DNA from: Paenibacillus sanguinis 2301083 = DSM 16941
Lineage (GTDB): Bacteria; Bacillota; Bacilli; Paenibacillales; Paenibacillaceae
NCBI RefSeq assembly: GCF_000374825.1
Contig: NZ_KB895376.1
Location: forward strand, 189,460-253,459
Length of the DNA stretch: 64,000 bases
Reading direction: 5' to 3'
Part shown: positions 48,679 through 56,493 of the stretch, piece after piece
How positions within the stretch are numbered: position 1 is the first letter of the stretch
Layout of the letters: each line of letters opens with the position of its first letter
The notes under the pieces: model-generated
The model's input: only the letters and a program-made list of their open reading frames with translations
Told to the model about the DNA's origin: nothing
Databases searched by the model: none
Made by a program: the position numbers and the translations under genes

Positions 48679-49878
48679 TTAACGAAGCAATTGCAGTACG
48701 CCTTGTGGTTGTTGGTTAGCTTGAGCCAACATAGCTTGAGCAGCTTGAGTCAAAATGTTGTTCTTCGTGAAGGACATCATTTCTTTCGCCATATCCACAT
48801 CACGGATACGGGATTCAGCAGCTGTCAGGTTCTCGGAAGTAGCGCCCAGGTTGTTAATGGTGTGTTCCAAACGGTTTTGGTTCGCACCCAGTTTAGAGCG
48901 TTCTTCGGAAACTGCGTTCAAAGCATTGTTGATTGTAGTGATTGCTTTATCAGCAGAACGTTGGGTAGAGATGCTAACACCAACCGTATCATCTGCTACA
49001 GTTGCTTCCGCTACATCAGTGTCTGCTGCAGCTGCAGCAGTAATATCAGCAGCAACAACAACATCAGTAGCAGTAGTTCCAGTAGCCACCTCAGCTTCAA
49101 GACCAAGAGATTTCAGAGCATTTATAACGTCTTCATAAGTACCAGTAACAGCTCCTGCCACAGGATCACCAGCTCCATCGACACCAGGCCCAGCTTGCTT
49201 GACAGCAATAGTGATTAAACCATTTTGATCCATGGTAGCTGTAGTCTTCTTAACTTCCGCTCCAGTCTCATCTTGTACATCAGTTACTTTAATCTTGTAG
49301 GCTTGATTATCTTTGTTTGTAATAATAATTTTGTCGTTTAGAGCATTGGAGTCTACACCTACATAGCCATTAACACCTAACTCAGTGTTGCTCATGTCAC
49401 CGATGGACAATTTAATGCTTTGACCAGAGTTAGCACCGATATGAAACACTTTATCGTTAAATTCGCCATTCAGTACTTTTTGGTTATTGAACTCTGTGTC
49501 AGTAGAAATACGTTTAATTTCCTTAGACAATTCGTTAACCTCGGATTGCAGCTTCTGACGGTCAACGCCTTCGTTGGTGTCGGAAGAAGCTTGAACTGCC
49601 AATTCACGCATACGTTGCAGGATGCTGTGAGTTTCAGTCAATGCGCCTTCAGCGGTTTGAATCAAGGAAATACCATCTTGAGCATTCTTCTGAGCCATAT
49701 CCAAACCACGGATTTGGCCACGCATTTTTTCGGAAATTGCCAAGCCGGCAGCATCGTCACCAGCGCGGTTGATGCGAAGACCGGAAGACAATTTTTCCAG
49801 GTTCTTGGAAGATGCGCCAGTGTTAGCGCCCAATTGACGGTGAGTATTTAATGCAGCAATATTGTGGTTGATAATCAT
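48679..49878 (-). CDS. hag: Flagellin
   Basis: 399 residues. The conserved D0/D1 ends are clear: [20 protein letters not shown] with [20 protein letters not shown], and at the C-terminus [20 protein letters not shown] ending [10 protein letters not shown]. The middle (about 160-305) is variable and contains an Ala/Thr/Val-rich, acidic stretch. Only one flagellin gene is in this window. Sigma-D promoter and CsrA-type leader upstream. Confidence 0.97.
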   Translation of the reverse strand: MIINHNIAALNTHRQLGANTGASSKNLEKLSSGLRINRAGDDAAGLAISEKMRGQIRGLDMAQKNAQDGISLIQTAEGALTETHSILQRMRELAVQASSDTNEGVDRQKLQSEVNELSKEIKRISTDTEFNNQKVLNGEFNDKVFHIGANSGQSIKLSIGDMSNTELGVNGYVGVDSNALNDKIIITNKDNQAYKIKVTDVQDETGAEVKKTTATMDQNGLITIAVKQAGPGVDGAGDPVAGAVTGTYEDVINALKSLGLEAEVATGTTATDVVVAADITAAAAADTDVAEATVADDTVGVSISTQRSADKAITTINNALNAVSEERSKLGANQNRLEHTINNLGATSENLTAAESRIRDVDMAKEMMSFTKNNILTQAAQAMLAQANQQPQGVLQLLR

Positions 49879-49883
49879 TGATA

Positions 49884-49921
49884 ATTTCCTCCCTGAATAA
49901 GTTTATTCCACATCCTTGTGG
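49884..49921 (-). promoter_or_regulatory. hag leader with CsrA-type hairpin and ribosome site
   Basis: Minus-strand CCACAAGGATGTGG (49908-49921) folds with AAGGAU in the loop, the typical CsrA site. A second GGA lies in the ribosome site CAGGGAGGAAAT (49884-49895). B. subtilis hag has the same two-site plan, repressed by CsrA and relieved by FliW. Confidence 0.72.
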
Positions 49922-49974
49922 TCCGCTTGCTTTCGTTAAGGTCGGCCGCCCTTCCGAAATAGCGTCTTATACAT

Positions 49975-50002
49975 ATATCGACAGGGACAATTCGGAAATT
50001 TA
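49975..50002 (-). promoter_or_regulatory. Sigma-D promoter for hag
   Basis: TAAA (49999-50002), 16-nt spacer, GTCGATAT (49975-49982; 7 of 8) on the minus strand. Confidence 0.85.
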
Positions 50003-50047
50003 GAGCAAATGGACTATTTTTCTAAAAAATTTTCGTATAACAGACTG

Positions 50048-50083
50048 GCTCAATCTTAAATTCACTAAGAAGAGGGATTGAGC
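50048..50083 (-). terminator. Hairpin after csrA
   Basis: GCTCAATC (50048-50055) pairs with GATTGAGC (50076-50083). It spans the csrA stop codon; its U tail is better on the plus strand, so its strength for csrA is uncertain. Confidence 0.5.
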
Positions 50084-50298
50084 TTTTCCATAAGCTTGGC
50101 AATATCCGCTTGGCCTTGTGTAACCGATTGTCTGTTCAACTCCTGGATAGACAAATATATTTCTTTACGAAATATTTCCACTTGTCTGGGGGCTTTAATA
50201 CCTATACGGACATTATCGCCTTCTACACCAATCACCGTGATCTCAATATTATCCTGAATTACGATGGACTCACCTACTCTGCGAGATAACACAAGCAT
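50065..50298 (-). CDS. csrA: Translational regulator CsrA
   Basis: 77 residues starting MLVLSRRVGESIVIQDNIEI, the full CsrA fold, ending in an extended helix. It represses hag translation and is held inactive by FliW. ATG at 50298 follows the fliW stop by one base, so the two are coupled. Longer in-frame starts further up are inside fliW and not used. Confidence 0.96.
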   Translation of the reverse strand: MLVLSRRVGESIVIQDNIEITVIGVEGDNVRIGIKAPRQVEIFRKEIYLSIQELNRQSVTQGQADIAKLMEKLNPSS

Positions 50299-50299
50299 A

Positions 50300-50740
50300 T
50301 TATTTCGCTCCCTTCTCTGGCGAAGAACTCCCCCATAATAAATGGCGCGAGGTATAAGGGCTATCATGCAAAATGACTTGTCTGGCTTTGTTATTAGCTG
50401 TATTGAAAACAAGCGGTGCCAACAAATTCATCGTGGACTGCTGCACCTGCTCCTGCAGCGTAACTATGTTTCTAATCTGCACCTCTGTCCCCAGTTCAAG
50501 CTCCTCTTTCACCGTAGCTGGCAGCTCAAATTCATATTCTTTACAAAAAACAAATGGATCTGTAATCAATAATGATATTTCAGGCTGCATTAAGGACTGC
50601 AAATAAGAAAAAGGAGTATCCTCCATGTCAATTACCGCGAACTGGTGATGCTCTTCAAAGCCGGGAATCCCTTTAGGGAAGCTATAAATTTGTGAGCTTG
50701 CAACCTCAATGCTTCCAAATTGGGCCGTTGCAATTTCCAT
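50300..50740 (-). CDS. fliW: Flagellar assembly factor FliW
   Basis: About 146 residues. FliW core: FPKGIPGFEEHHQFAVI and FSYLQSLMQPEISLLITDPF. It binds flagellin or CsrA and so ties flagellin synthesis to export. Of three in-frame ATGs (50755, 50749, 50740), the last is 9 nt after GGAG and begins MEIATAQFGSIEV, like B. subtilis FliW. Confidence 0.95.
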   Translation of the reverse strand: MEIATAQFGSIEVASSQIYSFPKGIPGFEEHHQFAVIDMEDTPFSYLQSLMQPEISLLITDPFVFCKEYEFELPATVKEELELGTEVQIRNIVTLQEQVQQSTMNLLAPLVFNTANNKARQVILHDSPYTSRHLLWGSSSPEKGAK

Positions 50741-50779
50741 CGTAATCATCTCCATAAATTTGTACTTGAGCTATAACAG

Positions 50780-50834
50780 AAAATAGCTATAGCCGGACTT
50801 CATACCGCTATAGCTATTTTACATAAATATTATA
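50780..50834 (-). promoter_or_regulatory. Perfect hairpin and TATAAT before fliW-csrA
   Basis: AAAATAGCTATAGC (50780-50793) pairs perfectly with GCTATAGCTATTTT (50807-50820). It may terminate the upstream flg transcript. A minus-strand TATAAT (50829-50834) lies just ahead of it, without a good -35, so a transcript could also start there and carry the hairpin at its 5' end. Confidence 0.55.
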
Positions 50835-50839
50835 CCCTA

Positions 50840-51403
50840 TTATTTCCTTTGATCGACGTCAGGAGGAATAATCTCTACTGATGCATATTGCTTCACCCGA
50901 ACATCCAGATTGCCTGGTTGATACTCAATGTCCGGTATATAAGCACGCGCACGAATCTGTGGCGGATTAGCCTGAGCTTGTATTACAGGGTTATTACGCT
51001 GCACATGAATATCTACGTTGTCATACGAAGCTGGCGCTCGATATTCAACGAAAGGATCCCGCTTCCAGTCAGTTCCATATACTTCGGCAATCGAGTTGCC
51101 GGGCTTATGGAACTGTGCCAGTTGATTGCCCTGCTCAACCTTCTTAGCCAGGCCTTGCAGGAACAAACTCGGCAAATTTGAATAAATCTGCTGATTCATC
51201 TCTAGAGGATGACCACCAGTATAGGCACGCCAGGCTTCATGCTGATCAATTTCCATGATAGGTCTAGGTTGCTCTATATTCAGATCCGCTCTACGAGTTT
51301 CAATGTTGAAATCCGGACGTTGCTGACGAATAGATAAGGATGCCCTTGTTGATTCAATAGACAGCAACGAGGGCTGTTGATGAATCTGAAGCTGTGGTAT
51401 CAT
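50840..51403 (-). CDS. yviE: YviE-like flagellar-cluster protein (DUF6470)
   Basis: About 187 residues, with three similar N-terminal strands of the form (S/A)xLxIxxxRPDFNIETR, then a helical middle and a C-terminal beta-rich part (VDIHVQRNNPVIQAQ). No signal or membrane segment. Same place as B. subtilis yviE, between flgL and fliW. Its role is unknown. GTG at 51412 is possible, but the ATG at 51403 is better placed after GGTGG. Confidence 0.85.
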   Translation of the reverse strand: MIPQLQIHQQPSLLSIESTRASLSIRQQRPDFNIETRRADLNIEQPRPIMEIDQHEAWRAYTGGHPLEMNQQIYSNLPSLFLQGLAKKVEQGNQLAQFHKPGNSIAEVYGTDWKRDPFVEYRAPASYDNVDIHVQRNNPVIQAQANPPQIRARAYIPDIEYQPGNLDVRVKQYASVEIIPPDVDQRK

Positions 51404-51415
51404 AGCTTCCACCGC

Positions 51416-52345
51416 CTACCGCAAGAAATCAGCTAAAGAATTAGATATAATTTTGGCCCCGGTAGACAATGAAGCATTATAGATACTTTCCTGAATCTTG
51501 GCATTCAGAATGACCTTCTCATAGTCTGCATCCTCTACATTGCCTTGCATATCATTCAGATTCACCTCAAGATCCGTCAGACGGCCTTGCATCAAATCTA
51601 CCCGATTGGCCTTGGCGCCTACTATAGCCCGGGTAGTTAATACCTTGTCCACTCTGGAATCAATGAAATCCAATTGCTCCGAAATGGTATCGAAGTCACT
51701 CACTTCAAGCGCTCCACTTAATCGATCCAGCATCGTAAAGATATGATCTCCATTTTGATCCGCTGGACTGCCAAATAAATCATTCCCCGTGATATTAACC
51801 GACAATTGAATATTGTCACCAATAATATAATTAATTTCACCAGGATCTGTTGTCAGGTCTCCTGCTGTAGACGTATCAGAAATATTATCCGCCCCCTTGG
51901 GAAAATCATAGGGCTTCTTGTCATAGGTCTGACCATTAAATATATACTTGCCATTGATTTTGCTATTTCCGATATCCAGCAGCTGCTCCTTAAGCTGCTT
52001 GATTTCGGTATTAATGCTATCGAGCGCGGACTGCGGGTTGGTCGAGTTAGATGCCTGCACAGTTAATTCCTTAACACGGTGCAGAATGCTGCCCACCTGA
52101 TCTATCGCTGTATCCGTAGCCTCAAGCCATGATTGGGCGCTGTCTACATTTTTCTGATATTGCTCATTTGAGGATAGTTCTGCACGATAACGCATGGAGT
52201 AGGTTATGCCGACAGGGTCATCTGATGGCTTATTAATTTTACGGCCAGTAGTTAATTGGGTCTGCAGCTTATTCATATTTACACCATTACGATTGAGGTT
52301 AAGCAGCATTTGATTATTAAGCATATTAGATGTTACTCGGATCAT
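51416..52345 (-). CDS. flgL: Flagellar hook-filament junction protein FlgL
   Basis: 309 residues with flagellin-like ends: MIRVTSNMLNNQMLLNLNRN and, at the C-terminus, KIQESIYNASLSTGAKIISN. It is the second junction protein between hook and filament. 13 nt after flgK. Confidence 0.95.
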   Translation of the reverse strand: MIRVTSNMLNNQMLLNLNRNGVNMNKLQTQLTTGRKINKPSDDPVGITYSMRYRAELSSNEQYQKNVDSAQSWLEATDTAIDQVGSILHRVKELTVQASNSTNPQSALDSINTEIKQLKEQLLDIGNSKINGKYIFNGQTYDKKPYDFPKGADNISDTSTAGDLTTDPGEINYIIGDNIQLSVNITGNDLFGSPADQNGDHIFTMLDRLSGALEVSDFDTISEQLDFIDSRVDKVLTTRAIVGAKANRVDLMQGRLTDLEVNLNDMQGNVEDADYEKVILNAKIQESIYNASLSTGAKIISNSLADFLR

Positions 52346-52358
52346 ACATTCTCACTCC

Positions 52359-53957
52359 CTATCTGCCTACTATACCAGTAGAGTTAATTAATTTATCCAG
52401 AAGCTGATCAAAAGTCGTCATAAACCGGGCAGCCGATGCATAGGCATGTTGGAACTTCATCATATTGGACAGCTCTTCATCCAGCGATACACCACTAACT
52501 GATTGACGTTGTGCCTCCACCTGCGTCACCAGCACATCCGAATTGTCTGCCTGGCGTTGTGCTTCTTGCGCCTTAACTCCCAGTACCCCTACCATCGCAG
52601 CGTACTGGGAATTTATTGTCGACTTGGTTCCATCAGCAGCTGTGAATTTAGCCTCGTTTAAACCCGACATGAGCAAGGCCAATGTATTATTCCCTTTGAC
52701 TACAACAGCACCAGTACCTGTTGCTTCTGTGCGAAGTGATGTTGCCAACAAATTAGAGTCATTAAGAATGGCCGGGTTAATCGTCATACTGCCCGCATCA
52801 GTACCTACAAAGAATGGCAGACCACGATCTGTAGTTCCATTCAAGGTAAATCCAAGCTGGTGTAAACCATTAAAGCCATTAACATCAATCGTCGTTGCTG
52901 TCTTCAACACACTGTTTGCTGGCAAGGTGGTTCCGGCGGTGATGATTTGATCTGTACCATTAACAGTGACTGTGGTATCTTGCTTCACCACGATGCCCTC
53001 AGGCAGCATAGAGCCTGCCGGGATTGACACATTTTCAATTTGCCCATTCATAATTGAATTGACCAAATCATTAAGTTGCGCCTTGCTATCCACAACATAG
53101 TTGTCACGAGAATATATGATGCCGTAGGCCTCGCCGCCTTGCAACGCACCTGATGCAAAGCCTTGCACCAGGAAAGAGCCTGCTGGATTCCCGGGGGGGG
53201 ATGCTTGAACCTGCACTTCGCCACCTTGCAGCAGCTGCGTCCCACCCATCATAATGCTATAACCCGTCTCTTCGTCAGTAACCGTAATATTCATGATCTT
53301 GGACAGCTTATCCGTTAATAAATCCCGCTGATCTCTCAGATCATTGGCATCATCGCCAAGCCCCTCCAATCTTGTAATGGAGGTGTTCAAATCCGCAATG
53401 GACTCCAGGTAGCCGATGGCTTCTTGCTCCTTCATGCCAATGCTTGTTGTCAGATCGGTAGATAAATTATCCATTTGGCGATTCATATAGTTAATCGCAT
53501 CCGTCATGGCTACCCCGGCTTCCAGCACAATCTTCCGGGCGGTCGCATTTTCCGGATCTTTGCTCAAATCAGACCATGCCTTCCAGAAATTATCCAGCAC
53601 CGTTCTAATCCCGGTATCGGAGGGTTCATTCATAATACCTTCCAGCTTGGCCAGATTCTCTGCTTGAATCGTCCATCTTCCGTTACTGCTGTTCTCCCCA
53701 CGGAACTGACTATCCAGAAATATATTGCGAATCCGCTTGATGGAGTCAAATTCGACCCCTGTTCCCAACTGGCCGGGAGATACAGAGCGATTCATCCCAT
53801 AGGCCTCCATTGGAATGGATGCCTTCATGTTTACCACTTGTCTCGAGTAGCCTGCCGTGTTGGCATTGGCTACATTATGTCCTGTTGTATTCAGCGCTGC
53901 TGTCTGTGTGAGCAAGCTTCTCTTAGCCGTTTCTATTGAATGAAAAGTAGATGCCAC
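52359..53957 (-). CDS. flgK: Flagellar hook-associated protein FlgK
   Basis: 532 residues. The N-terminal rod/hook signature is ALNTTGHNVANANTAGYSRQ, and the C-terminus ends with LDEELSNMMKFQHAYASAAR and the closing helix. First hook-filament junction protein. The coding strand has an uninterrupted run of eight C (53193-53200) encoding Pro-Pro. Confidence 0.96.
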   Translation of the reverse strand: MASTFHSIETAKRSLLTQTAALNTTGHNVANANTAGYSRQVVNMKASIPMEAYGMNRSVSPGQLGTGVEFDSIKRIRNIFLDSQFRGENSSNGRWTIQAENLAKLEGIMNEPSDTGIRTVLDNFWKAWSDLSKDPENATARKIVLEAGVAMTDAINYMNRQMDNLSTDLTTSIGMKEQEAIGYLESIADLNTSITRLEGLGDDANDLRDQRDLLTDKLSKIMNITVTDEETGYSIMMGGTQLLQGGEVQVQASPPGNPAGSFLVQGFASGALQGGEAYGIIYSRDNYVVDSKAQLNDLVNSIMNGQIENVSIPAGSMLPEGIVVKQDTTVTVNGTDQIITAGTTLPANSVLKTATTIDVNGFNGLHQLGFTLNGTTDRGLPFFVGTDAGSMTINPAILNDSNLLATSLRTEATGTGAVVVKGNNTLALLMSGLNEAKFTAADGTKSTINSQYAAMVGVLGVKAQEAQRQADNSDVLVTQVEAQRQSVSGVSLDEELSNMMKFQHAYASAARFMTTFDQLLDKLINSTGIVGR

Positions 53958-53981
53958 TTCCTAGCCCCCTTCTAGCACACT

Positions 53982-54482
53982 CTATGCTCTTGTATCAAAT
54001 AAACCTGAACGCTGCACCCCTGCCGATTTATCGGAGGGATGATGATAAGTTGCTTCTTGGTCTTGTCTGCCACCGTACAGCTCCATAGAGAATTCAAGAA
54101 AATGCAACGATTGCTGAATTAGCTGCTGATTTAATTGATTGAGTTCCTTAATTTCAGCCAAAGAAGCTGACAATTGATTCTGTACTTGCTGAATTTGACT
54201 CTTCTCCTCCGGGTCAAAAACAAGTCGTATAAGCTCTGTAATGGTCAGGTTCAACTCACTCTTGATTCCCTTGGCCTTGAGAAATTGTCTACATAGCTCA
54301 ATTCGTTGGGCCTCTGCCTGTTCAATTCGCTTGAGAATACGAGATTCTTGATTCATAATCTGCACAAGTTGCTCGACATCATTCTCGATAATTGCCTGTT
54401 TCTTTTGAGAAGCAACATCAATCATCTCACGATGATACTCATCAAGTAGGTGCAATGCATGTACAAGAGGCTGTATGGTCAT
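53982..54482 (-). CDS. flgN: Flagellar chaperone FlgN
   Basis: 166 residues, largely helical, of the FlgN type (LHLLDEYHREMIDVASQKKQ, RILKRIEQAEAQRIEL). It escorts FlgK and FlgL to the export gate. Equivalent to B. subtilis YvyG by position. 9 nt after flgM. Confidence 0.9.
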   Translation of the reverse strand: MTIQPLVHALHLLDEYHREMIDVASQKKQAIIENDVEQLVQIMNQESRILKRIEQAEAQRIELCRQFLKAKGIKSELNLTITELIRLVFDPEEKSQIQQVQNQLSASLAEIKELNQLNQQLIQQSLHFLEFSMELYGGRQDQEATYHHPSDKSAGVQRSGLFDTRA

Positions 54483-54491
54483 CGTAGTCTC

Positions 54492-54776
54492 CTATTCTTG
54501 ATCATAAGACTTAAAGTATGGGATCAGCTTTTCAACCAACTTGCCCGTCTCCACATGGTAGGTTCCCGCGGATACTTGAGACTTCAGTTCCTCAATTCGC
54601 TCAGCACGTTCAGGAGACAGATTGCCTTCCTGTGCCTTTAACAATTCCTTGGCCTCTGTGGATATAGATACTTCATCTTTACGACGTGCTTTGTTATTTG
54701 AATCATTACGTTGGGATTCGATTTGACGTTGATAGCTATTGATGGCTCCGACCCGTCCGCTTTCATTGATTTTCAT
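54492..54776 (-). CDS. flgM: Anti-sigma-D factor FlgM
   Basis: 94 residues starting MKINESGRVGAINSYQRQ, with the C-terminal sigma-binding helices (ERAERIEELKSQVSAGTYHV, GKLVEKLIPYFK). It holds sigma-D until the hook is complete. The ATG at 54776 has AGGTGGAG just before it; a longer in-frame reading to 54842 crosses the promoter/terminator and is rejected. Confidence 0.93.
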   Translation of the reverse strand: MKINESGRVGAINSYQRQIESQRNDSNNKARRKDEVSISTEAKELLKAQEGNLSPERAERIEELKSQVSAGTYHVETGKLVEKLIPYFKSYDQE

Positions 54777-54800
54777 GGGCTCCACCTTTCTTTCCATATA

Positions 54801-54852
54801 AAAAAGCCGATAATCTTTAATAAGTTTATCGGCGGCTTTCAAATCATTTTTA
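54801..54852 (-). promoter_or_regulatory. flgM sigma-D promoter overlapping an intrinsic terminator
   Basis: TAAA (54849-54852), 15-nt spacer, GCCGATAA (54826-54833) is almost the sigma-D consensus. The same GCCGATAA is the first arm of a hairpin whose second arm TTATCGGC (54806-54813) is followed by six U on the minus strand. Transcripts entering from yvyF would terminate; those starting at this promoter begin inside the loop and cannot form the stem. Confidence 0.8.
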
Positions 54853-54908
54853 ATAGCGAACCATTGGATGTTTCACATTATTATGCCAGAAGCTCAGAGA
54901 TTTAGTCG

Positions 54909-55334
54909 TTAAGGACTACGAAATTTGTCGATAGCATTGTAGGCACCGCTGCCACCCTGTCTATCTTCCTTGTCATTAGGTCGTAGTGCTTCCTTCTTGG
55001 CTGCAGCCGTCAAGTCACGAGTCAGGCGGGCCCGACAAGAGTCACACATGTTCCCCTCGCGAATCATCGTACCACACACCTCGCAAGGATACATCATGTT
55101 TGGATTGTTGGCCACCGAAATACGACCTTCTTTAATAAACTTGGTGATTTGCTTAATGGAGACGCCGGTAGCCTCATGAACCTCCTGAATCGTAGCCGTC
55201 TTCTCCTCACGCAAATATTTTAGACACCGCTCGTATTCTTCCTCAATTTCCTTTATACAGGCAGGACAAATGTCTCTGAAATTATTGGCAAACAATTTTC
55301 CGCAGCGCGGACAATTCCCAAGATTCAACCCCAT
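54909..55334 (-). CDS. yvyF: YvyF-like flagellar regulon protein
   Basis: About 141 residues. Two zinc-ribbon-like Cys pairs open the protein (CPRCGKLF..CPACIKE) and two more lie near the C-terminus (CEVCGTMI..CDSCRARL), around a small helix-turn-helix-like middle (TIQEVHEATGVSIKQITKFI). DNA or RNA binding is plausible but unproven. The ATG at 55334 is 10 nt after GGAGGGG. Confidence 0.87.
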   Translation of the reverse strand: MGLNLGNCPRCGKLFANNFRDICPACIKEIEEEYERCLKYLREEKTATIQEVHEATGVSIKQITKFIKEGRISVANNPNMMYPCEVCGTMIREGNMCDSCRARLTRDLTAAAKKEALRPNDKEDRQGGSGAYNAIDKFRSP

Positions 55335-55443
55335 GCTACTTCGTCCCCTCCATCCAAATGAAAACTTCACCTGATGTTAGATTAACTCATTCATAAGGAG
55401 TTCGTCCATCATTTTGTAAACGCCACGCAAAAGAATGTAATAT

Positions 55444-56490
55444 TTAGGCTCTTGCCCAAGTTAAACTATATACCTCAGCTTGCCGCCCCAACTGGCTGCA
55501 TAACTCCTGAAGCGCATGTGAACCGGCTGCAATCGTGCTGCCTGTGGTATAGACATCATCCACCAACAGGATTCGAACAGGAGTAGGATGATCCAGTAAA
55601 GGGCGTGTAAAGGGGGCGTCCGGACCGGCTTGAGTGAACGGGGGACGCGTAAATAAAGAGAAGCCTTGACGCCTTTTATCTGCTTCAGCCAATATCTGCG
55701 TTAACCGTTCCCGGGCTTGAGCAGATGGGCAAAAGGCATGATGCATATCACGCAGTCTTTTCCACCTGCTCTTGAAGCTTTGCTTCTCCGCATGCTGCGG
55801 ACGCTCCAAAAGCGATATCAGCGGAATCCTGCCAATTGAAGCCACGCCATAGGCCAAACGGGCAGTCTGATTAAATCCACGCTCCTGCATCCGGTCACTG
55901 CTAACGGGCACATAGGTGACTACGTCAAAACGAATTTTTCTGCCCTGCGCCGCTCCTTCAAGCTCCTTAACCATGAGCCGGTATGCCCGGCCAATCATCC
56001 GGGCCATTACCGTACCATACATTTCATTTCCTTTAAATTTGTATTGGCTAAGCCATTCACGCATAGCCGAGTTGTAGGCTACAGCACTCCTGTTCATTAC
56101 GAAGCTGCGGGGGATTTGAGGATCACGGGTGCAATCCGGGCAACCCACATGACGACCGCACACCAGACAACGCGGCTTTTGAATCCAGGGAATCGACCCA
56201 TAGCAAGAAAGACAAATCTCCGGATAACCGCGAACCCGACCAGAAATCATCTTGCCACACGTTAGACAAGGGATACCAGGCGGAGCAAGCAAGTTATGTA
56301 AGGGAGAAATCACATTGGACCATACTGTGTTCTCTCTATTGAAGTCGTAGTATGAAGGAACTGCCACGGTTGATGCTGCTCCTGGAGGGATGATATTGAC
56401 TCGGGGAATCCAGGCGGCCTTCACCCGATCCCAATTTCGTCTTCTCCCTCGAACTCCTTGATCGTTCAAACCAAAAGGTGCATTTGTCAT
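55444..56490 (-). CDS. comFC: ComFC-type competence phosphoribosyltransferase-like protein
   Basis: 348 residues, longer than B. subtilis ComFC (about 240). After an extra N-terminal stretch of about 70 residues come zinc-binding Cys pairs (CLTCGKM, CLSCYGS, CLVCGRHVGCPDC) and a PRTase fold with the PRPP loop RILLVDDVYTTGSTI. Before that loop is an insert of about 40 residues (RRQGFSLFTRPPF...). It works with ComFA in DNA uptake. AAGGAGG inside the end of comFA serves its start; the genes are 3 nt apart. Confidence 0.92.
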   Translation of the reverse strand: MTNAPFGLNDQGVRGRRRNWDRVKAAWIPRVNIIPPGAASTVAVPSYYDFNRENTVWSNVISPLHNLLAPPGIPCLTCGKMISGRVRGYPEICLSCYGSIPWIQKPRCLVCGRHVGCPDCTRDPQIPRSFVMNRSAVAYNSAMREWLSQYKFKGNEMYGTVMARMIGRAYRLMVKELEGAAQGRKIRFDVVTYVPVSSDRMQERGFNQTARLAYGVASIGRIPLISLLERPQHAEKQSFKSRWKRLRDMHHAFCPSAQARERLTQILAEADKRRQGFSLFTRPPFTQAGPDAPFTRPLLDHPTPVRILLVDDVYTTGSTIAAGSHALQELCSQLGRQAEVYSLTWARA

Positions 56491-56493
56491 GAT

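Noticed and set aside
48990..49090. Repeat-like GCAG/CAACA-rich stretch in hag as a microsatellite
   Set aside because: It encodes the Ala/Thr/Val-rich variable domain and has no exact repeat unit.
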